From Desulfobulbaceae bacterium (GTDB taxonomy: Bacteria; Desulfobacterota; Desulfobulbia; Desulfobulbales; Desulfobulbaceae): a stretch of 49,830 nt of DNA. Below, piece by piece: positions 26,567 to 36,933 of the stretch. A program made the position numbers and the translations under genes. The stretch is taken from contig JAFLKR010000123.1 of assembly GCA_019163135.1 (NCBI GenBank), positions 1-49,830 of the forward strand, given 5' to 3'. A model generated the notes under the pieces. That model was not told where the DNA came from. It was given only the letters and a program-made list of their open reading frames with translations, and ran no database searches. The stretch's first letter is position 1. Each line of letters opens with the position of its first letter.

Positions 26567-28262
26567 TCTTGGGTAAGGGCAGGGTGATCCGCATGATGCA
26601 GTTATACTCGGTACTACGGTCGATCTCGATCCGACCCTGATGGTTTTCTATAATCTGGCGAACGATGGCCAATCCCAATCCGGTGCCGTCGGTCCGGGTG
26701 GAGAAAAAAGGCATAAAAACTTTTTCGCGCAGTTCTATCGGTATCCCCGGCCCCTGATCGCAAATCTCCACGCAGATTCCGCCGGGACTGTGGCCGTTAC
26801 TTTCACGACCGGCGATCATTACGGTTCCAGGTTGTCCACCCATCGCCACACATGCATTGTCCAGGAGGTGGGTCAGAATGGTCTGCATCTGCTGCCGATC
26901 GGCCCAACAGGCGAGATGCCCGGCGATCTCCTTACGGATGCTGTTCGCCGCCACCGTATTGCTCGCTGACCGCAATTGGGCAATCACCTCATCGATCAGG
27001 CGGTTCAAGTCAAACCACTCGTGATGGATTGGCGCCGGTCGGGCAAACTGGAGAAAATCAGTGATGGTTTTGGCCATTCGGTTGGACTCCCGCAGGATAA
27101 TATTCAAAAGGGTCCTAAAGGTGGCTGGATCAAGGGCTGCAATGTTCGCCTGCTCCATGGTCAGAATCTGGGCCGAACCGGAAATGGCTGCCAGGGGGTT
27201 TCTGAAATCGTGGGCGATTGAGGCACTCAGTTCACCAATGGCCGCCATCTTTTCCGCCTCCCGCATTTGTCGTTCCATTTGTTCGATCTGGCTGATATCC
27301 TGCAAGGTAATTACTTTCCATTGGGCCTGTCGATCGCCCCCCCTACCCGCCACCGGCATGTTGAGATAGGAAAAGGAATAGCCTATCCTGATCACCGATC
27401 CCTCAAATTTCTGAAAATTACAGACACATCGGCCCTGCCTTTCTTGGAGCGTGATCGCGGAAAAACAGCGGTTAAACGGCTGGCCGAGAATTTCTTCAAG
27501 GGGGTATCCGGTTATCCGTTCCGCGGCCTGATTATAGGAAGTGATGAAATCTCCCTGATCGGTGGTGATGATCCCTGTGGAAATATCGTCGAAGATCTGT
27601 TTGTAGAGGATCGATAGCCGGTCATATTCAAGCGCAGTCTTGCTCAGCTTTTCCTCGGTGAATCGCAGTCGCCGCGCCAGTTGTCCGCTTAATAAAGCTG
27701 CCAGGAAAAAGATGAGTCCATAGATGGCAAAAAGATTGGTTATTGGGAAAAGAGTACCGGGGGCGAGGTAGGAAGCCGTCATGAAATATTCCGGCACCCA
27801 ACCAAAATATTCACACCCCAGCACAGCCCCATAGATCAGGGTGGCTGCGGAAGCGAGGATCAGGCCTCCGGTCTTGTACAGGATGAGTCCCCCGGCGATT
27901 ACCGGCAAGATGAGTAAAGGGGCGAAAACGGATTGGCTGCAGCCGGTGGCATAGACTAAAAGTGCGGTGAACAAGGTATCGGCCAGTAACTGGATCACAC
28001 CGAATCTGCGCCCCGACCAAGGCCTTTTTTGCAGTAGCAGGGCCGAGCCAATAGAAAACGCGTAGAGGAAAGCGAGGAAGGTGGCGGTAACTGGCAGTGG
28101 CGGGAGAATAGCCGAATACCCTTTTTCTTGAAAAAACAAAGTGATGCCGGCAAGCACAGTGAATAGAAAGACCCTGATCAGAATCCACCAGATAATATGC
28201 CGCCTGGTTTCTTGTTCGCTGTCAGTAACTGGGGTGAGGGCCCGGCTGATTAAATTAAACAT
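26556..28262 (-). CDS. PilS-like membrane sensor histidine kinase
   Basis: This protein has 568 residues. The first 200 form about six membrane segments (from [20 protein letters not shown] to [13 protein letters not shown]). A PAS domain follows ([21 protein letters not shown]), then a HisKA helix with His in [20 protein letters not shown], and an ATPase domain ([30 protein letters not shown]). The layout matches PilS, the kinase partner of PilR in type IV pilus control. It lies 60 bases after the NtrC-type regulator gene and is surely its partner. No pil genes are in the window, so the target is not proven. Confidence 0.88.
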   Translation of the reverse strand: MFNLISRALTPVTDSEQETRRHIIWWILIRVFLFTVLAGITLFFQEKGYSAILPPLPVTATFLAFLYAFSIGSALLLQKRPWSGRRFGVIQLLADTLFTALLVYATGCSQSVFAPLLILPVIAGGLILYKTGGLILASAATLIYGAVLGCEYFGWVPEYFMTASYLAPGTLFPITNLFAIYGLIFFLAALLSGQLARRLRFTEEKLSKTALEYDRLSILYKQIFDDISTGIITTDQGDFITSYNQAAERITGYPLEEILGQPFNRCFSAITLQERQGRCVCNFQKFEGSVIRIGYSFSYLNMPVAGRGGDRQAQWKVITLQDISQIEQMERQMREAEKMAAIGELSASIAHDFRNPLAAISGSAQILTMEQANIAALDPATFRTLLNIILRESNRMAKTITDFLQFARPAPIHHEWFDLNRLIDEVIAQLRSASNTVAANSIRKEIAGHLACWADRQQMQTILTHLLDNACVAMGGQPGTVMIAGRESNGHSPGGICVEICDQGPGIPIELREKVFMPFFSTRTDGTGLGLAIVRQIIENHQGRIEIDRSTEYNCIMRITLPLPKITH

Positions 28263-28322
28263 GGAGTTGTCGGCAACTTTGGTTGGAATGAGCCATGTGC
28301 TGTCTCACCTGAGGTGTTAGTA

Positions 28323-29699
28323 TCAATCGATATGGTGTTTCTTGGTTTTGTAGCGCAGGCTGCGGAAACTGAGTTTGAGGAGATCGGCGGCTCGCATCTT
28401 GGAATTGTCGGCCTTCGCCAGGGCATGCAGAATCATCTCCTTCTCCACCTGTTGCAGGATGTCCTCCAGTCCTAGATCGAAAAGTTCTTGCTCGTCCTGT
28501 GCAGCAACAAAGAGTGGGGGCTTGGTTTTACTTACGTCCGGTTTATTCTTCTCCTGACGGTGAAGAGATAGAATCAGGCTTTCCGGCAGGATGATATTGG
28601 ACGATTCCAAAGCCACGCCGCGCTCGATAATATTTTCGAGTTCGCGGACATTGCCGGGAAAATCATACTGCATCAGCACTTCCATGCCGTAGGAGGAAAT
28701 GGTCTGCACCTCTTTGCCCAATGACGCTGAATATTTCTTAAGAAAATAATCGACCAAAAGCGGGATATCACCGATGCGTTCGCGCAGCGGCGGTACTCTG
28801 ATCGGGACCACCGCCAACCGGTAGTAGAGATCTTCCCGGAATTTTCCTGAAATAATTTCTTGCTCAAGCACTCGGTTGGTGGCGGCGATGATCCGTACGT
28901 CCACCTGTCGGGTCTTGGTGGAGCCCACCGGCGTGAATTCCCGTTCCTGCAGAACCCGCAGGAGTTTGGTCTGAATGATGGGGGTGAGTTCGCCGATTTC
29001 ATCGAGAAAGGCGGTGCCTTGATCGGCCAACTGAAAAAGTCCGGACTTGTCGGCGATCGCCCCGGTGAACGAGCCTTTGACATGACCGAAAAGTTCGCTC
29101 TCCAGCAGACTTTCAGGAATAGCGCTGCAAGTGATGGGGACAAAAGGATGGGTGGCGACCCGGGAGCGGTTATGGATGGCCTTGGCCACCAGTTCCTTGC
29201 CGGTGCCCGATTCGCCGTAGATAAGAACGTTGGCCGGAGTAGGGGCTATTTTATTGATCAACTCGAAGATTCTCATCATCTCCGGGCTTTGGCCGATGAT
29301 CTCCGGGAATCCGTTCACCGGCACCGGCTCGGTTTGCTGCTTTTTTTTGAGTACCGCCCGGACCACCGCTTTGATTTCTTCGACATTGAAGGGCTTGGTG
29401 ATGTAGTCAAAGGCCCCGTGTTTCATCGCTGCCACCGCATCGTCTGGCGAGGCGAAGGCGGTGATCATGATAACGCCAATATCGGCTTGCAGTTGTTTGA
29501 GTAGGGCCAATAATTCCAGGCCGCTCATGCCGGGCATGCGGATATCGGAGATCATCAGGTCAAAGCTCTGCTGTTGTGCGAGATCAAGCGCGGTTTTTCC
29601 TTCGGCCGCAGTGGTGACCCGATACCCCTCTTTTTCAAGAAGAATTTTGAGAAACTCGCGCATGCTCAGTTCATCGTCAACAACGAGAATGGAGGCCAT
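28323..29699 (-). CDS. PilR/NtrC-family sigma-54-dependent response regulator
   Basis: This protein has 458 residues from the ATG at 29699, which is preceded by AAGGA at good spacing; an ATG six bases earlier has its ribosome binding site too close. The receiver domain ([14 protein letters not shown], Asp in [10 protein letters not shown]) is followed by a sigma-54 AAA+ domain. That domain has Walker [16 protein letters not shown], the sigma-54 contact loop GSFTGA (GAFTGA in most members), Walker [11 protein letters not shown] and RIIAATNR. A Fis-type helix-turn-helix ends the protein ([20 protein letters not shown]), close to PilR. Target promoters would be sigma-54 dependent. Confidence 0.9.
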   Translation of the reverse strand: MASILVVDDELSMREFLKILLEKEGYRVTTAAEGKTALDLAQQQSFDLMISDIRMPGMSGLELLALLKQLQADIGVIMITAFASPDDAVAAMKHGAFDYITKPFNVEEIKAVVRAVLKKKQQTEPVPVNGFPEIIGQSPEMMRIFELINKIAPTPANVLIYGESGTGKELVAKAIHNRSRVATHPFVPITCSAIPESLLESELFGHVKGSFTGAIADKSGLFQLADQGTAFLDEIGELTPIIQTKLLRVLQEREFTPVGSTKTRQVDVRIIAATNRVLEQEIISGKFREDLYYRLAVVPIRVPPLRERIGDIPLLVDYFLKKYSASLGKEVQTISSYGMEVLMQYDFPGNVRELENIIERGVALESSNIILPESLILSLHRQEKNKPDVSKTKPPLFVAAQDEQELFDLGLEDILQQVEKEMILHALAKADNSKMRAADLLKLSFRSLRYKTKKHHID

Positions 29700-29857
29700 G
29701 TTCATCCTTGTAAAAATCCTTGTAAATCAGTCCATTGGATATATGAACCAGTGTATCCCCAAGTGGAAGTCGAAGTCAAACAATATCCATAAGCAGTTTA
29801 CAATAGGGCGAGGATAGGGTAGAAAGATATAAATAAATTCTCTCCTGTATCAAGGCT

Positions 29858-30663
29858 TTGGGTGCAAATCACGTGGACGCGCAGGAACAATTCGATCAAC
29901 AAACGCTGACCGAGCATCTGGCGGAGCTGCGCTCCTGCCTGCTGATCACGCTCGCCGCCGTGGCCGTCGGTTTTATCGCGGCCTACAGTGTTATCCAGTC
30001 GCTGGCCGACTGGTTTCTCCGGCCGCTGATCAAGGTGTTGCCGGAGGGTAAATCCCTCATCTTCACCTCTTACCAGGAAGGGTTTTTTTTTATCTAAAGC
30101 TCGCCCTGGTGTGTGGCGCTGTCCTGGCCAGTCCGGTCATCTTTCTCCAAATTTGGCGATTCATCTCGCCGGGTTTGTACCGGCATGAACGACAGGTGCT
30201 GGTACCTTTCACGATTGTTTCCACGCTTTGTTTCATCGGCGGCGCCGCCTTTGGGTATTTCGTCGTTTTTCCGCCGGCTTTTCGCTTTTTGCTCGGCTAT
30301 TCCAGCGACTTCTTGGAAGCCATGCCCGCGGTCGATGAATATTTTTCTTTGGCTCTGCGGATGTTTCTGGCCTTTGGTGTGATTTTTGAACTTCCTGTTT
30401 TTATGGTATTTCTAGGGAAGGTCGGTGTGGTCAATAAACCGTTTTTGGTGAAGAATAGAAAATACGCACTGCTGATCGCCTTTGTGGTGGCCGCTATTCT
30501 CACACCCACACCGGATGTGGTCAACCAGTTGCTGATGGCCGTGCCGCTCATCCTGCTCTATGAGGTCAGCATTGTGGCGGTGGCGATTTTCGCCAAAAAG
30601 CCCCTGTCTGGTTTTCCGGCCAAGATCGATGTCGATCCCGAGGCGACCGACCATCCCGAATAA
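29858..30663 (+). pseudogene. tatC: TatC twin-arginine translocase subunit, split by a frameshift at a T9 run
   Basis: Two frames together give a full TatC of about 265 residues. The first (29858-30099) has the TatC start TLTEHLAELRSCLLIT and ends in TSYQEGFFFI. The second, open from just after the T run, continues with YLKLALVCGAVLASPVIF, then IWRFISPGLYRHER and the rest of the six-helix protein to 30663. The break is at nine T (30083-30091). One extra T, or a -1 slip, restores a continuous protein (EGFFFYLKLAL). It may be a sequencing error, a real mutation, or a case of slippage. TatC is the receptor for twin-arginine signal peptides. The start is uncertain (TTG 29858 or GTG 29873). No tatA or tatB is adjacent. 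Confidence 0.85.
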
Positions 30664-30861
30664 GGAAAAAAAGGAAAGGTGGGGTTGGGTAGCCTCTACC
30701 CTCAAGACCAAACGAGGGGGGGATGGATACATTTGTGCTTGCCGAATTTGCTGGAATTTTGTTACCTTGGGGTGTTGGTCAGCGGAAGCAATCCGGTCTT
30801 GCGGAAAGGAGGTCGCCAAAGTTGCCAGTCAACCGAATGCATCATCAACAGGAGGAAGTCT

Positions 30862-32142
30862 ATGACCTATATTGCTGATTTTGAGAAAGCCCTGGAAATT
30901 GGTCGGCCACCGAATATCAGAACCCTCTTCCCTAATTCACGGGCGCTGATTGTCAGCGGCAAGGTGATCGATCGAGCCATGCTGGCTAAGGGCGGAGCCA
31001 TGACCATCGCCGCCAACGGCAGAAACCATCTGATCATCCAGGGTGCCCTTCAGGCTGCCCAGCGAGCGCACGCGGCCATCATTATTGAAATCGCCCGATC
31101 CGAGGGGGGGGCTAATGCCTATTGCCCGACCAACTATTGGAATATGGCCCGGCAGGTCGATGCCCTCTGCAACCAACTGGCCATTACCGTGCCGGTCGCG
31201 GTGCATGCCGATCATTATGGTATTAAAAAAACTACCGACATCCCGGTGGCAGCGGTCGAAATTCCGACGATCTTCGAGGCCGGGATTACCTCAATAGCCA
31301 TTGATGCCTCGCACATGCCCGATGCCGACAACCTGCTGGCCAGCATCGAACTGGCTCGACAGGTCCCGGTCTGGGCAGGCCTGGAGACCGAGGTTGGCGA
31401 GATCAAAGGGAAACTCGGGCTTTCCACCACAGCAGAGGCCCTGTTTATTATTCAGGGACTCAATGCCCATGATATTTTTCCCGACTGGATTGCACTCAAT
31501 AACGGCACCACCCATGGCCTGGAGGCCACGGCCCAGGGAATCCAAGTGGAATTGACCGCCGAGATTCATAAGGCCCTGGCCGGATATGCCGTTTCCGGCG
31601 CCCAGCACGGAACCTCCGGCAATAACTCAGATCGACTGCGGGCGATCGCCGCCCAGACCTATTCCACTAAAGCCAATGTCGCTACCGCCTTGCAGATGGT
31701 GTCCTGGGGTTTGTTGGTCAACGATTACGGCAACGCCACCCTGGATGCTAATGGAGACTTCATTAAGATCCCCGGCGAGGGAGTCACCGAAGATCTCTGG
31801 CAGGAAATGCGGGCTTATGCCGCAGGAAAAGGCTGGAAAAAAGGTGATTATAAAAGTCTGAATCTTCCTTTTGAAAACAAGATCATGGGGCAGCCCAAGG
31901 CAGTCCGCGAGCGGATGGCCCGGCGGGTGGAGAATTTTATCTACACTTTGCTGGTCGAGGTCTTCAATGCTGCCGATACGGCCCGTTTCGGGGTTGATGC
32001 GATTTTGGAGGCCGGATCTTATGACATCGGGCCCAAAACCGGCCGGATCGAATCACCCGAGGAATGGACCGAGCTGAAAATCCGTGAGCGGGCTGCAACT
32101 CTGACATCGGACAAAGGACCGCAGGGTAATTTCGACGATTGA
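30862..32142 (+). CDS. fba: Class II fructose-bisphosphate aldolase
   Basis: This is a 426-residue zinc-dependent aldolase of glycolysis and gluconeogenesis. It has a longer form than the 340-residue E. coli type. Metal-binding His residues are visible in VAVHADHYGI, in NNGTTHGLEA and in SGAQHGTSGNN. The segment LETEVGEIKGKLGLS matches the class II active-site region. The ATG at 30862 has AGGAGGAAG upstream; earlier in-frame starts lack this. It follows tatC by 198 bases and ends at a strong terminator. Confidence 0.9.
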   Translation: MTYIADFEKALEIGRPPNIRTLFPNSRALIVSGKVIDRAMLAKGGAMTIAANGRNHLIIQGALQAAQRAHAAIIIEIARSEGGANAYCPTNYWNMARQVDALCNQLAITVPVAVHADHYGIKKTTDIPVAAVEIPTIFEAGITSIAIDASHMPDADNLLASIELARQVPVWAGLETEVGEIKGKLGLSTTAEALFIIQGLNAHDIFPDWIALNNGTTHGLEATAQGIQVELTAEIHKALAGYAVSGAQHGTSGNNSDRLRAIAAQTYSTKANVATALQMVSWGLLVNDYGNATLDANGDFIKIPGEGVTEDLWQEMRAYAAGKGWKKGDYKSLNLPFENKIMGQPKAVRERMARRVENFIYTLLVEVFNAADTARFGVDAILEAGSYDIGPKTGRIESPEEWTELKIRERAATLTSDKGPQGNFDD

Positions 32143-32187
32143 AACGTACCCCCCAAAGGGGCAGATTAATATTTAGGAAAGCAGGTC

Positions 32188-32225
32188 AGGGGGAACTGAG
32201 CCGAAAGGTTTAGTCCCCCTTTTAT
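32188..32225. terminator. Terminator between fba and dxs
   Basis: AGGGGGA (from 32188) pairs with TCCCCCT (ending 32220). The stem continues through CTGAGCC/GGTTTAG with a GAAA tetraloop and one bulged A, and is followed by TTTTATTAT on the plus strand. It ends fba. It also abuts the dxs stop codon and may work for both directions. Confidence 0.85.
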
Positions 32226-34132
32226 TATAGACGCATGAGTTCGAGCACGCTTTTGACAATACCGTCGGCATCGATCCCCGCATTGTTCCAAAGGGTGGCC
32301 TGCGGGCCATGCTCGATGAATGTGTCGCCATAGCCGAGGATTTTCACCGGCAGGTGCAGGCCGCGTTCGTTGAGGAGTTGGAGCACGCCGCTACCGAAGC
32401 CGCCCAAGGCGCTGTTATCCTCAATGGTGACCACTCTGCCGGTTTGGGCGGCCCAGGTAGTGATGAGTTCGCTGTCCAGGGGTTTGAGGAAACGGGGGTT
32501 GATTACGGCAGCTGCAATTCCCTGTTGCTCGAGGTAGGCTGCGGCAACGAGAGCCGGGGCAACCCGGTTGCCAATCGGCAGCAACAGGACATCGTTGCCT
32601 GCACGTAGCAATTCCCCTTTACCGATAACCAAGCATTGGAATGAGGCATCCATGGCCACCCCTTCGCCGCTGCCCCTGGGGTAGCGGAGCACCACCGGTC
32701 CGTGGTGATGGAGGGCGGTATACAGCATCTGCTGCAGTTCATTTTCATCCTTAGGGGCCATCACGGTGAGGTTGGGAATGAAACGGAGAAAGGCGAGGTC
32801 AAAAACTCCATGGTGGGTTGGGCCGTCGGCCCCAACCACACCGCTACGGTCCAGGGCAATGGTCACTGGCAGGTTGGGCAGGCAAACATCGTGGATCAGT
32901 TGATCGAGCGCTCGCTGCATAAAGGAGGAATACACCGCGAAAAAGGGGCGCATGCCTTCAAGCGCCAGTCCGGCGGCAAAGGTGACTGCATGCTGCTCGG
33001 CAATGCCGACATCGAAAAAGCGTTCGGGGAATTCAGCGCTAAAGGGTTGCAACCCGGTCCCTTCCGGCATGGCAGCAGTGATCGCTACCAGGCGGGAGTC
33101 CTGGCGTGCCAGTCGACAGAGAGTGTCGCCGAAGACCTTGGTGTAGGAAACAACCCCATTTCCGCTCTTTTTCGGTGCGCCGGTAGCAATATCAAAAGGG
33201 CCGATTCCGTGGTAATCGCCCGGATGGGTCTCCGCCGGTTTGTATCCTTTGCCCTTGGTGGTGATTACATGGACCAGCACCGGTCCGTGATTGTGATCCC
33301 TGACATTTTCCAGTGTGGCGATTAGGTCTTCCAATTCATGCCCGGGAATCGGGCCGATATATTTAAATTTGAGCGCCTCGAACAGCATGCCCGGGGTAAA
33401 GAATCCCTTGATGCTTTCTTCACTCTTGCGAAGGACCGTGAGGATGTTCTCACCCACCGAGGATAACGCCATCAGTCGTTCCTCGATATGATCCCGCAGG
33501 CGTCGGATGGTCCGGCCGGTCAGCTTTCTGCTGAGGAAACTGGACAGCGCCCCAACATTCTTTGAGATCGACATCTCGTTGTCGTTGAGGATGACCACCA
33601 AATCTCGGCCGAGATCACCGGCATGATTGAGGCCTTCGAAGGCCATGCCCGCGGTCATAGAGCCGTCACCGATAATGGCGATGACCTTGCCGTTATCTGC
33701 TTGAATGGCCTTGGCTGCCGCCATGCCCAGACCGTGGGAGATGGAGGTGGAGCTATGGCCGGCCTCCACCGGATCGTACTCACTTTCCGCCCGTTTGGGA
33801 AAGCCGCTCATGCCTTTGTACTGGCGCAGGGTGGCAAATTGGTCTCGGCGTCCGGTGAGCAGTTTGTGAGCATAGGCCTGATGACCGACATCCCAGACCA
33901 GGCGATCGTGGGGCGTATCAAAGACATAGTGCAGGGCTATGGTCAATTCGACCACGCCAAGGCTGGGGGCGAGGTGCCCACCGGTCTGGGCTACGGTGGC
34001 GATAATGGTTTCCCGGATTTCGCGGGCGAGGATTTCCATCTCCTGCAGGCTGAGCCCGCGCAGGTCCCGAGGGGAATTGATGGTTTCCAGCAGGTCGGCC
34101 CGCTGGTCTGTCTGTGGGTCCACAATGAGCAT
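32225..34132 (-). CDS. dxs: 1-deoxy-D-xylulose-5-phosphate synthase
   Basis: This 635-residue thiamine-diphosphate enzyme starts the MEP isoprenoid pathway, joining pyruvate and glyceraldehyde 3-phosphate. Motifs are GGHLAPSLGVVELTIALHYV, the ThDP-binding GDGSMTAGMAFEGLNHAG with ILNDNEMSIS, the GIAEQHAVTFAAGLA pyrimidine-domain stretch, and the transketolase C-terminal domain. It begins two bases after the ispA stop, so xseB-ispA-dxs form one operon, an order common in proteobacteria. Confidence 0.97.
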   Translation of the reverse strand: MLIVDPQTDQRADLLETINSPRDLRGLSLQEMEILAREIRETIIATVAQTGGHLAPSLGVVELTIALHYVFDTPHDRLVWDVGHQAYAHKLLTGRRDQFATLRQYKGMSGFPKRAESEYDPVEAGHSSTSISHGLGMAAAKAIQADNGKVIAIIGDGSMTAGMAFEGLNHAGDLGRDLVVILNDNEMSISKNVGALSSFLSRKLTGRTIRRLRDHIEERLMALSSVGENILTVLRKSEESIKGFFTPGMLFEALKFKYIGPIPGHELEDLIATLENVRDHNHGPVLVHVITTKGKGYKPAETHPGDYHGIGPFDIATGAPKKSGNGVVSYTKVFGDTLCRLARQDSRLVAITAAMPEGTGLQPFSAEFPERFFDVGIAEQHAVTFAAGLALEGMRPFFAVYSSFMQRALDQLIHDVCLPNLPVTIALDRSGVVGADGPTHHGVFDLAFLRFIPNLTVMAPKDENELQQMLYTALHHHGPVVLRYPRGSGEGVAMDASFQCLVIGKGELLRAGNDVLLLPIGNRVAPALVAAAYLEQQGIAAAVINPRFLKPLDSELITTWAAQTGRVVTIEDNSALGGFGSGVLQLLNERGLHLPVKILGYGDTFIEHGPQATLWNNAGIDADGIVKSVLELMRL

Positions 34133-34134
34133 GA

Positions 34135-35031
34135 TTATTTCTTACGTTCCACAATATAGTTGGCAAGGGCCCTGAGCGGGTCGGCCTTCCGGTCAAAAAG
34201 GACGAGGGCGGCAAGGGCCTCCTGCACGGCTTCTCTGGCCATGGTCCGGGAAGTTTCCATGCCAAACAGCGAGGGGTAGGTGACCTTGTCGGATTTGATG
34301 TCGCTGCCTGCCGGTTTGCCGAGTTGTTCGGTGGTGGCCTCGACATCCAAAAGGTCATCAACGATCTGGAAAGCCAGGCCGATGTGGTCGCCATAGGCTT
34401 GGAGCGCTTCCTCTTGCGCCTCGTCCGCCCTGGCTACCAGGGCGCCGCTAAGTACCGAGGCGGTGATCAGGGCGCCGGTCTTGCTGCGGTGAATGCTGCG
34501 CAGTTCCTCGTAACCGACCTGTTCGCCCGCAAAGAGCATATCAAGGGATTGGCCACCGACCATGCCCAGCGAACCAGCTGCCCTGGCGATGGTCTGGATG
34601 ATCCGGATTCGGACCGAATCGTTGATGCCGGCGGAAACCTGACTGCTGAGGAGGTCAAAGGCAAAGGTAAGCAGACCGTCGCCGGCAAGGATGGCGGCAG
34701 CCTCGCCGAAGACCGTATGGTTGGTTGGTTTGCCCCGGCGGAGATCGTCATCATCCATGGCCGGCAGGTCATCGTGGATGAGCGAATAGGTGTGGATACA
34801 CTCCAGGGAGCAGGCCACCGGCATCGCCCGCTGATAGGTTTTTTCGTCATCGTCCACGGCCGTGGCTGCAGCCAAACAGAGGATAGGACGGATGCGCTTG
34901 CCGCCGACAAAAAGGCTGTAGCGCATGGACTCAATGTGTCGACTGAAAGCGCCGACTGGTTCGAGCATGAGGTCGGCCAGGTGTTTTTCGACCCGTTGCC
35001 GTTGTTCATCCAGATAGGTCTTAATCTCCAC
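34135..35031 (-). CDS. ispA: Polyprenyl (farnesyl) diphosphate synthase
   Basis: This protein has 298 residues from a GTG at 35031, chosen because AGAGGAAG ends four bases before it; it overlaps xseB by 11 bases. The first Asp-rich motif is in [17 protein letters not shown] and the second in [12 protein letters not shown], with the GKRIRP substrate-binding stretch near the N-terminus. It condenses isopentenyl diphosphate with allylic diphosphates, probably to the C15 product, for quinone and cell-wall lipid carriers. Confidence 0.94.
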   Translation of the reverse strand: MEIKTYLDEQRQRVEKHLADLMLEPVGAFSRHIESMRYSLFVGGKRIRPILCLAAATAVDDDEKTYQRAMPVACSLECIHTYSLIHDDLPAMDDDDLRRGKPTNHTVFGEAAAILAGDGLLTFAFDLLSSQVSAGINDSVRIRIIQTIARAAGSLGMVGGQSLDMLFAGEQVGYEELRSIHRSKTGALITASVLSGALVARADEAQEEALQAYGDHIGLAFQIVDDLLDVEATTEQLGKPAGSDIKSDKVTYPSLFGMETSRTMAREAVQEALAALVLFDRKADPLRALANYIVERKK

Positions 35032-35254
35032 TGTCTTCCTCTGCAAAGGGCACGGTAACCAGTTGGCCATCCTTTTTCAACAGCAGTTCGACCCGGCTTT
35101 TGGCCTCATCGAGACTGCTGTTGCAGAATTGCACCAGTGCTATGCCTTCGTTGAATTTGTCGAGACTTTTTTCCAGGCTTAGCTCCCCGGCTTCGAGTTC
35201 CTCGGTGATCTGTTCCAGCCTGGCTAAGGCATTTTCGAAGGTCTTTTTTGCCAT
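35021..35254 (-). CDS. xseB: Exodeoxyribonuclease VII small subunit
   Basis: This 77-residue helical protein has the family core [20 protein letters not shown] and [19 protein letters not shown]. It joins the large subunit XseA to degrade single-stranded DNA. The ATG at 35254 matches the family N-terminus; upstream in-frame codons would add a basic stretch not usual in the family. xseA is not in the window. Confidence 0.93.
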   Translation of the reverse strand: MAKKTFENALARLEQITEELEAGELSLEKSLDKFNEGIALVQFCNSSLDEAKSRVELLLKKDGQLVTVPFAEEDSGD

Positions 35255-35365
35255 AAACCGATTTCGTTCGCTCTTCCTGTTACGATTTTGTTTGCCGAAA
35301 AAAGGGCGCAAGGGTAATCGTCTATATTAAACATTCTCCCCGTTGGTTTCAACATCTGTTTGGTC

Positions 35366-36277
35366 ATGACTACTTATATTGAACGTTTCGTTGTTTGGCT
35401 TCTGGTCGAAAAGGGGTATTCCCCGCATACCGCTGATGCGTACCAACGAGATATTCTTGAATTTCATCGTTTTTGCGGCGACGCTGTCCTGCCTGGATCG
35501 ATCACCCCCACCATGGTGCGGTCTTTTGTCGGCTCCCTCTATGTCAGCAATGCTGGTGCCTCCGTCGCCAGAAAGCTCTCGGCTTTGCGCACTTTTTTTC
35601 GCTATCTCCAGCGCGAGAAGGTGGTCGAATCCGATCCGCTGATTGGGGTTGCCGGTCCCAAACTCGGCCAGTACATTCCGGCCTTCCTTACCGTTGATGA
35701 GGTTTTCAGCCTCCTGGAAGCGCCGATTGCCAGTGATCGGTATTTCCGTCGGGACCGGGCCATCATGGAGGTGATATATTCCACCGGGATGCGGGTTTCC
35801 GAACTGGTGGCCGGCAATATGGAGGATTTCGACTTTGAGAGCGAAATGGTCCGGGTGCGCGGCAAGGGCAGCAAGGAACGGCTGATCCCGTTTGGGAGTG
35901 CAGCCAAAGAGGCCTTGCTCCAGTACCTGCCCGAACGCGAATCCCTGACCCTGGCCCGCATCAGTCGGGGTCTGGCGGCCGAACGTACGGCGCTGTTTCT
36001 TAATGGCCAGGGAACGCGGTTGACCGCGCGGAGTGTGGAGCGGTTTATCCAAATGTATGGCCTGCGGGCCGGGATCGGGGTGACGGTCACGCCCCATGGA
36101 CTGCGGCACTCTTTTGCCACCCACCTGTTGGAAATGGGGGCGGATTTGCGGATGGTGCAGGAACTGCTGGGGCATGTCAGCCTGTCAACCACCCAGAAAT
36201 ATACCCACATCAATATCGATCATCTCTCCAAGGTCTACGATCTGGCCCATCCTCAGGCCAAGCGGCCCCAAAGTTGA
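35366..36277 (+). CDS. xerC: XerC-type tyrosine recombinase
   Basis: This is a 303-residue tyrosine recombinase that probably acts with XerD at dif to resolve chromosome dimers. All six catalytic residues are visible: Arg143 in TGMRVSEL, Lys167 in VRGKGSKER, His244 and Arg247 in PHGLRHSF, His270 in ELLGHVS, and the nucleophile Tyr279 in TTQKYTH. It is transcribed away from xseB and stands just before hslVU. The same order (xerC-hslV-hslU) occurs in Firmicutes as codV-clpQ-clpY, which supports a housekeeping XerC rather than a mobile-element integrase. Confidence 0.92.
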   Translation: MTTYIERFVVWLLVEKGYSPHTADAYQRDILEFHRFCGDAVLPGSITPTMVRSFVGSLYVSNAGASVARKLSALRTFFRYLQREKVVESDPLIGVAGPKLGQYIPAFLTVDEVFSLLEAPIASDRYFRRDRAIMEVIYSTGMRVSELVAGNMEDFDFESEMVRVRGKGSKERLIPFGSAAKEALLQYLPERESLTLARISRGLAAERTALFLNGQGTRLTARSVERFIQMYGLRAGIGVTVTPHGLRHSFATHLLEMGADLRMVQELLGHVSLSTTQKYTHINIDHLSKVYDLAHPQAKRPQS

Positions 36278-36393
36278 AATACCGGAGGACGGCAGTCGAA
36301 AACCGGGGCGGGGATTGACTCCCCGGAATATATTGTTTACAAATCATTATCATATTTATCTTTCTCTTTTACGGAGCTGCTTGGCAACATACT

Positions 36394-36933
36394 ATGAAGA
36401 CTCAGAAAATCAGGTCCACCACGATCGTCGCCATTCGTCACAAGGGCGAGGTCGTGGTCGCCGGTGACGGGCAGGTGACCCTTGGCGCGACCATCATCAA
36501 ACATCAGGCTAAAAAGGTCCGACGGTTGTATCACGACCAGGTGATCACCGGGTTTGCCGGATCCACCGCCGATGCCTTCACCCTCTATGATCGGCTGGAA
36601 CAGAAACTGGAGCAGTACAACGGCAACCTGATGCGGGCCGCAGTCGAACTTGCCAAGGATTGGCGGATGGACAAGATGCTGCGCCGGCTTGAGGCCATGC
36701 TGATCGCCGTGGACGCCAAGTATTCCCTGCTGCTCTCCGGCACCGGCGATGTCATCGAGGGCGATGACGGTATCCTGGCCATCGGGTCCGGCGGCCCTTA
36801 CGCTCAAGCTGCGGCCCGAGCGCTCATCGCCCATTCCGAGCTCGATGCCGCCGCTATTGCCAGGGCCTCCCTGGAAATTGCCGGCTCCATCTGTGTCTAC
36901 ACCAACACCAACATTGTTGTTGAAAAAATATGA
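36394..36933 (+). CDS. hslV: ATP-dependent protease HslV (ClpQ) peptidase subunit
   Basis: This is a 179-residue proteasome-like peptidase. The N-terminal nucleophile is the Thr in [10 protein letters not shown] at position 9 or 10, so an eight-residue propeptide must be removed. The pattern [10 protein letters not shown] and [16 protein letters not shown] is typical. It forms two stacked hexamers capped by HslU. Its stop overlaps the hslU start by four bases (ATGA). A GC-rich palindrome (CCGGGG 36303-36308 with CCCCGG 36321-36326) lies between xerC and hslV. Confidence 0.97.
   Translation: MKTQKIRSTTIVAIRHKGEVVVAGDGQVTLGATIIKHQAKKVRRLYHDQVITGFAGSTADAFTLYDRLEQKLEQYNGNLMRAAVELAKDWRMDKMLRRLEAMLIAVDAKYSLLLSGTGDVIEGDDGILAIGSGGPYAQAAARALIAHSELDAAAIARASLEIAGSICVYTNTNIVVEKI

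Noticed and set aside
35327-36175. 282-codon open frame on the minus strand inside xerC
   Set aside because: Antisense to xerC, whose six catalytic residues are all present; the frame has shadow composition.
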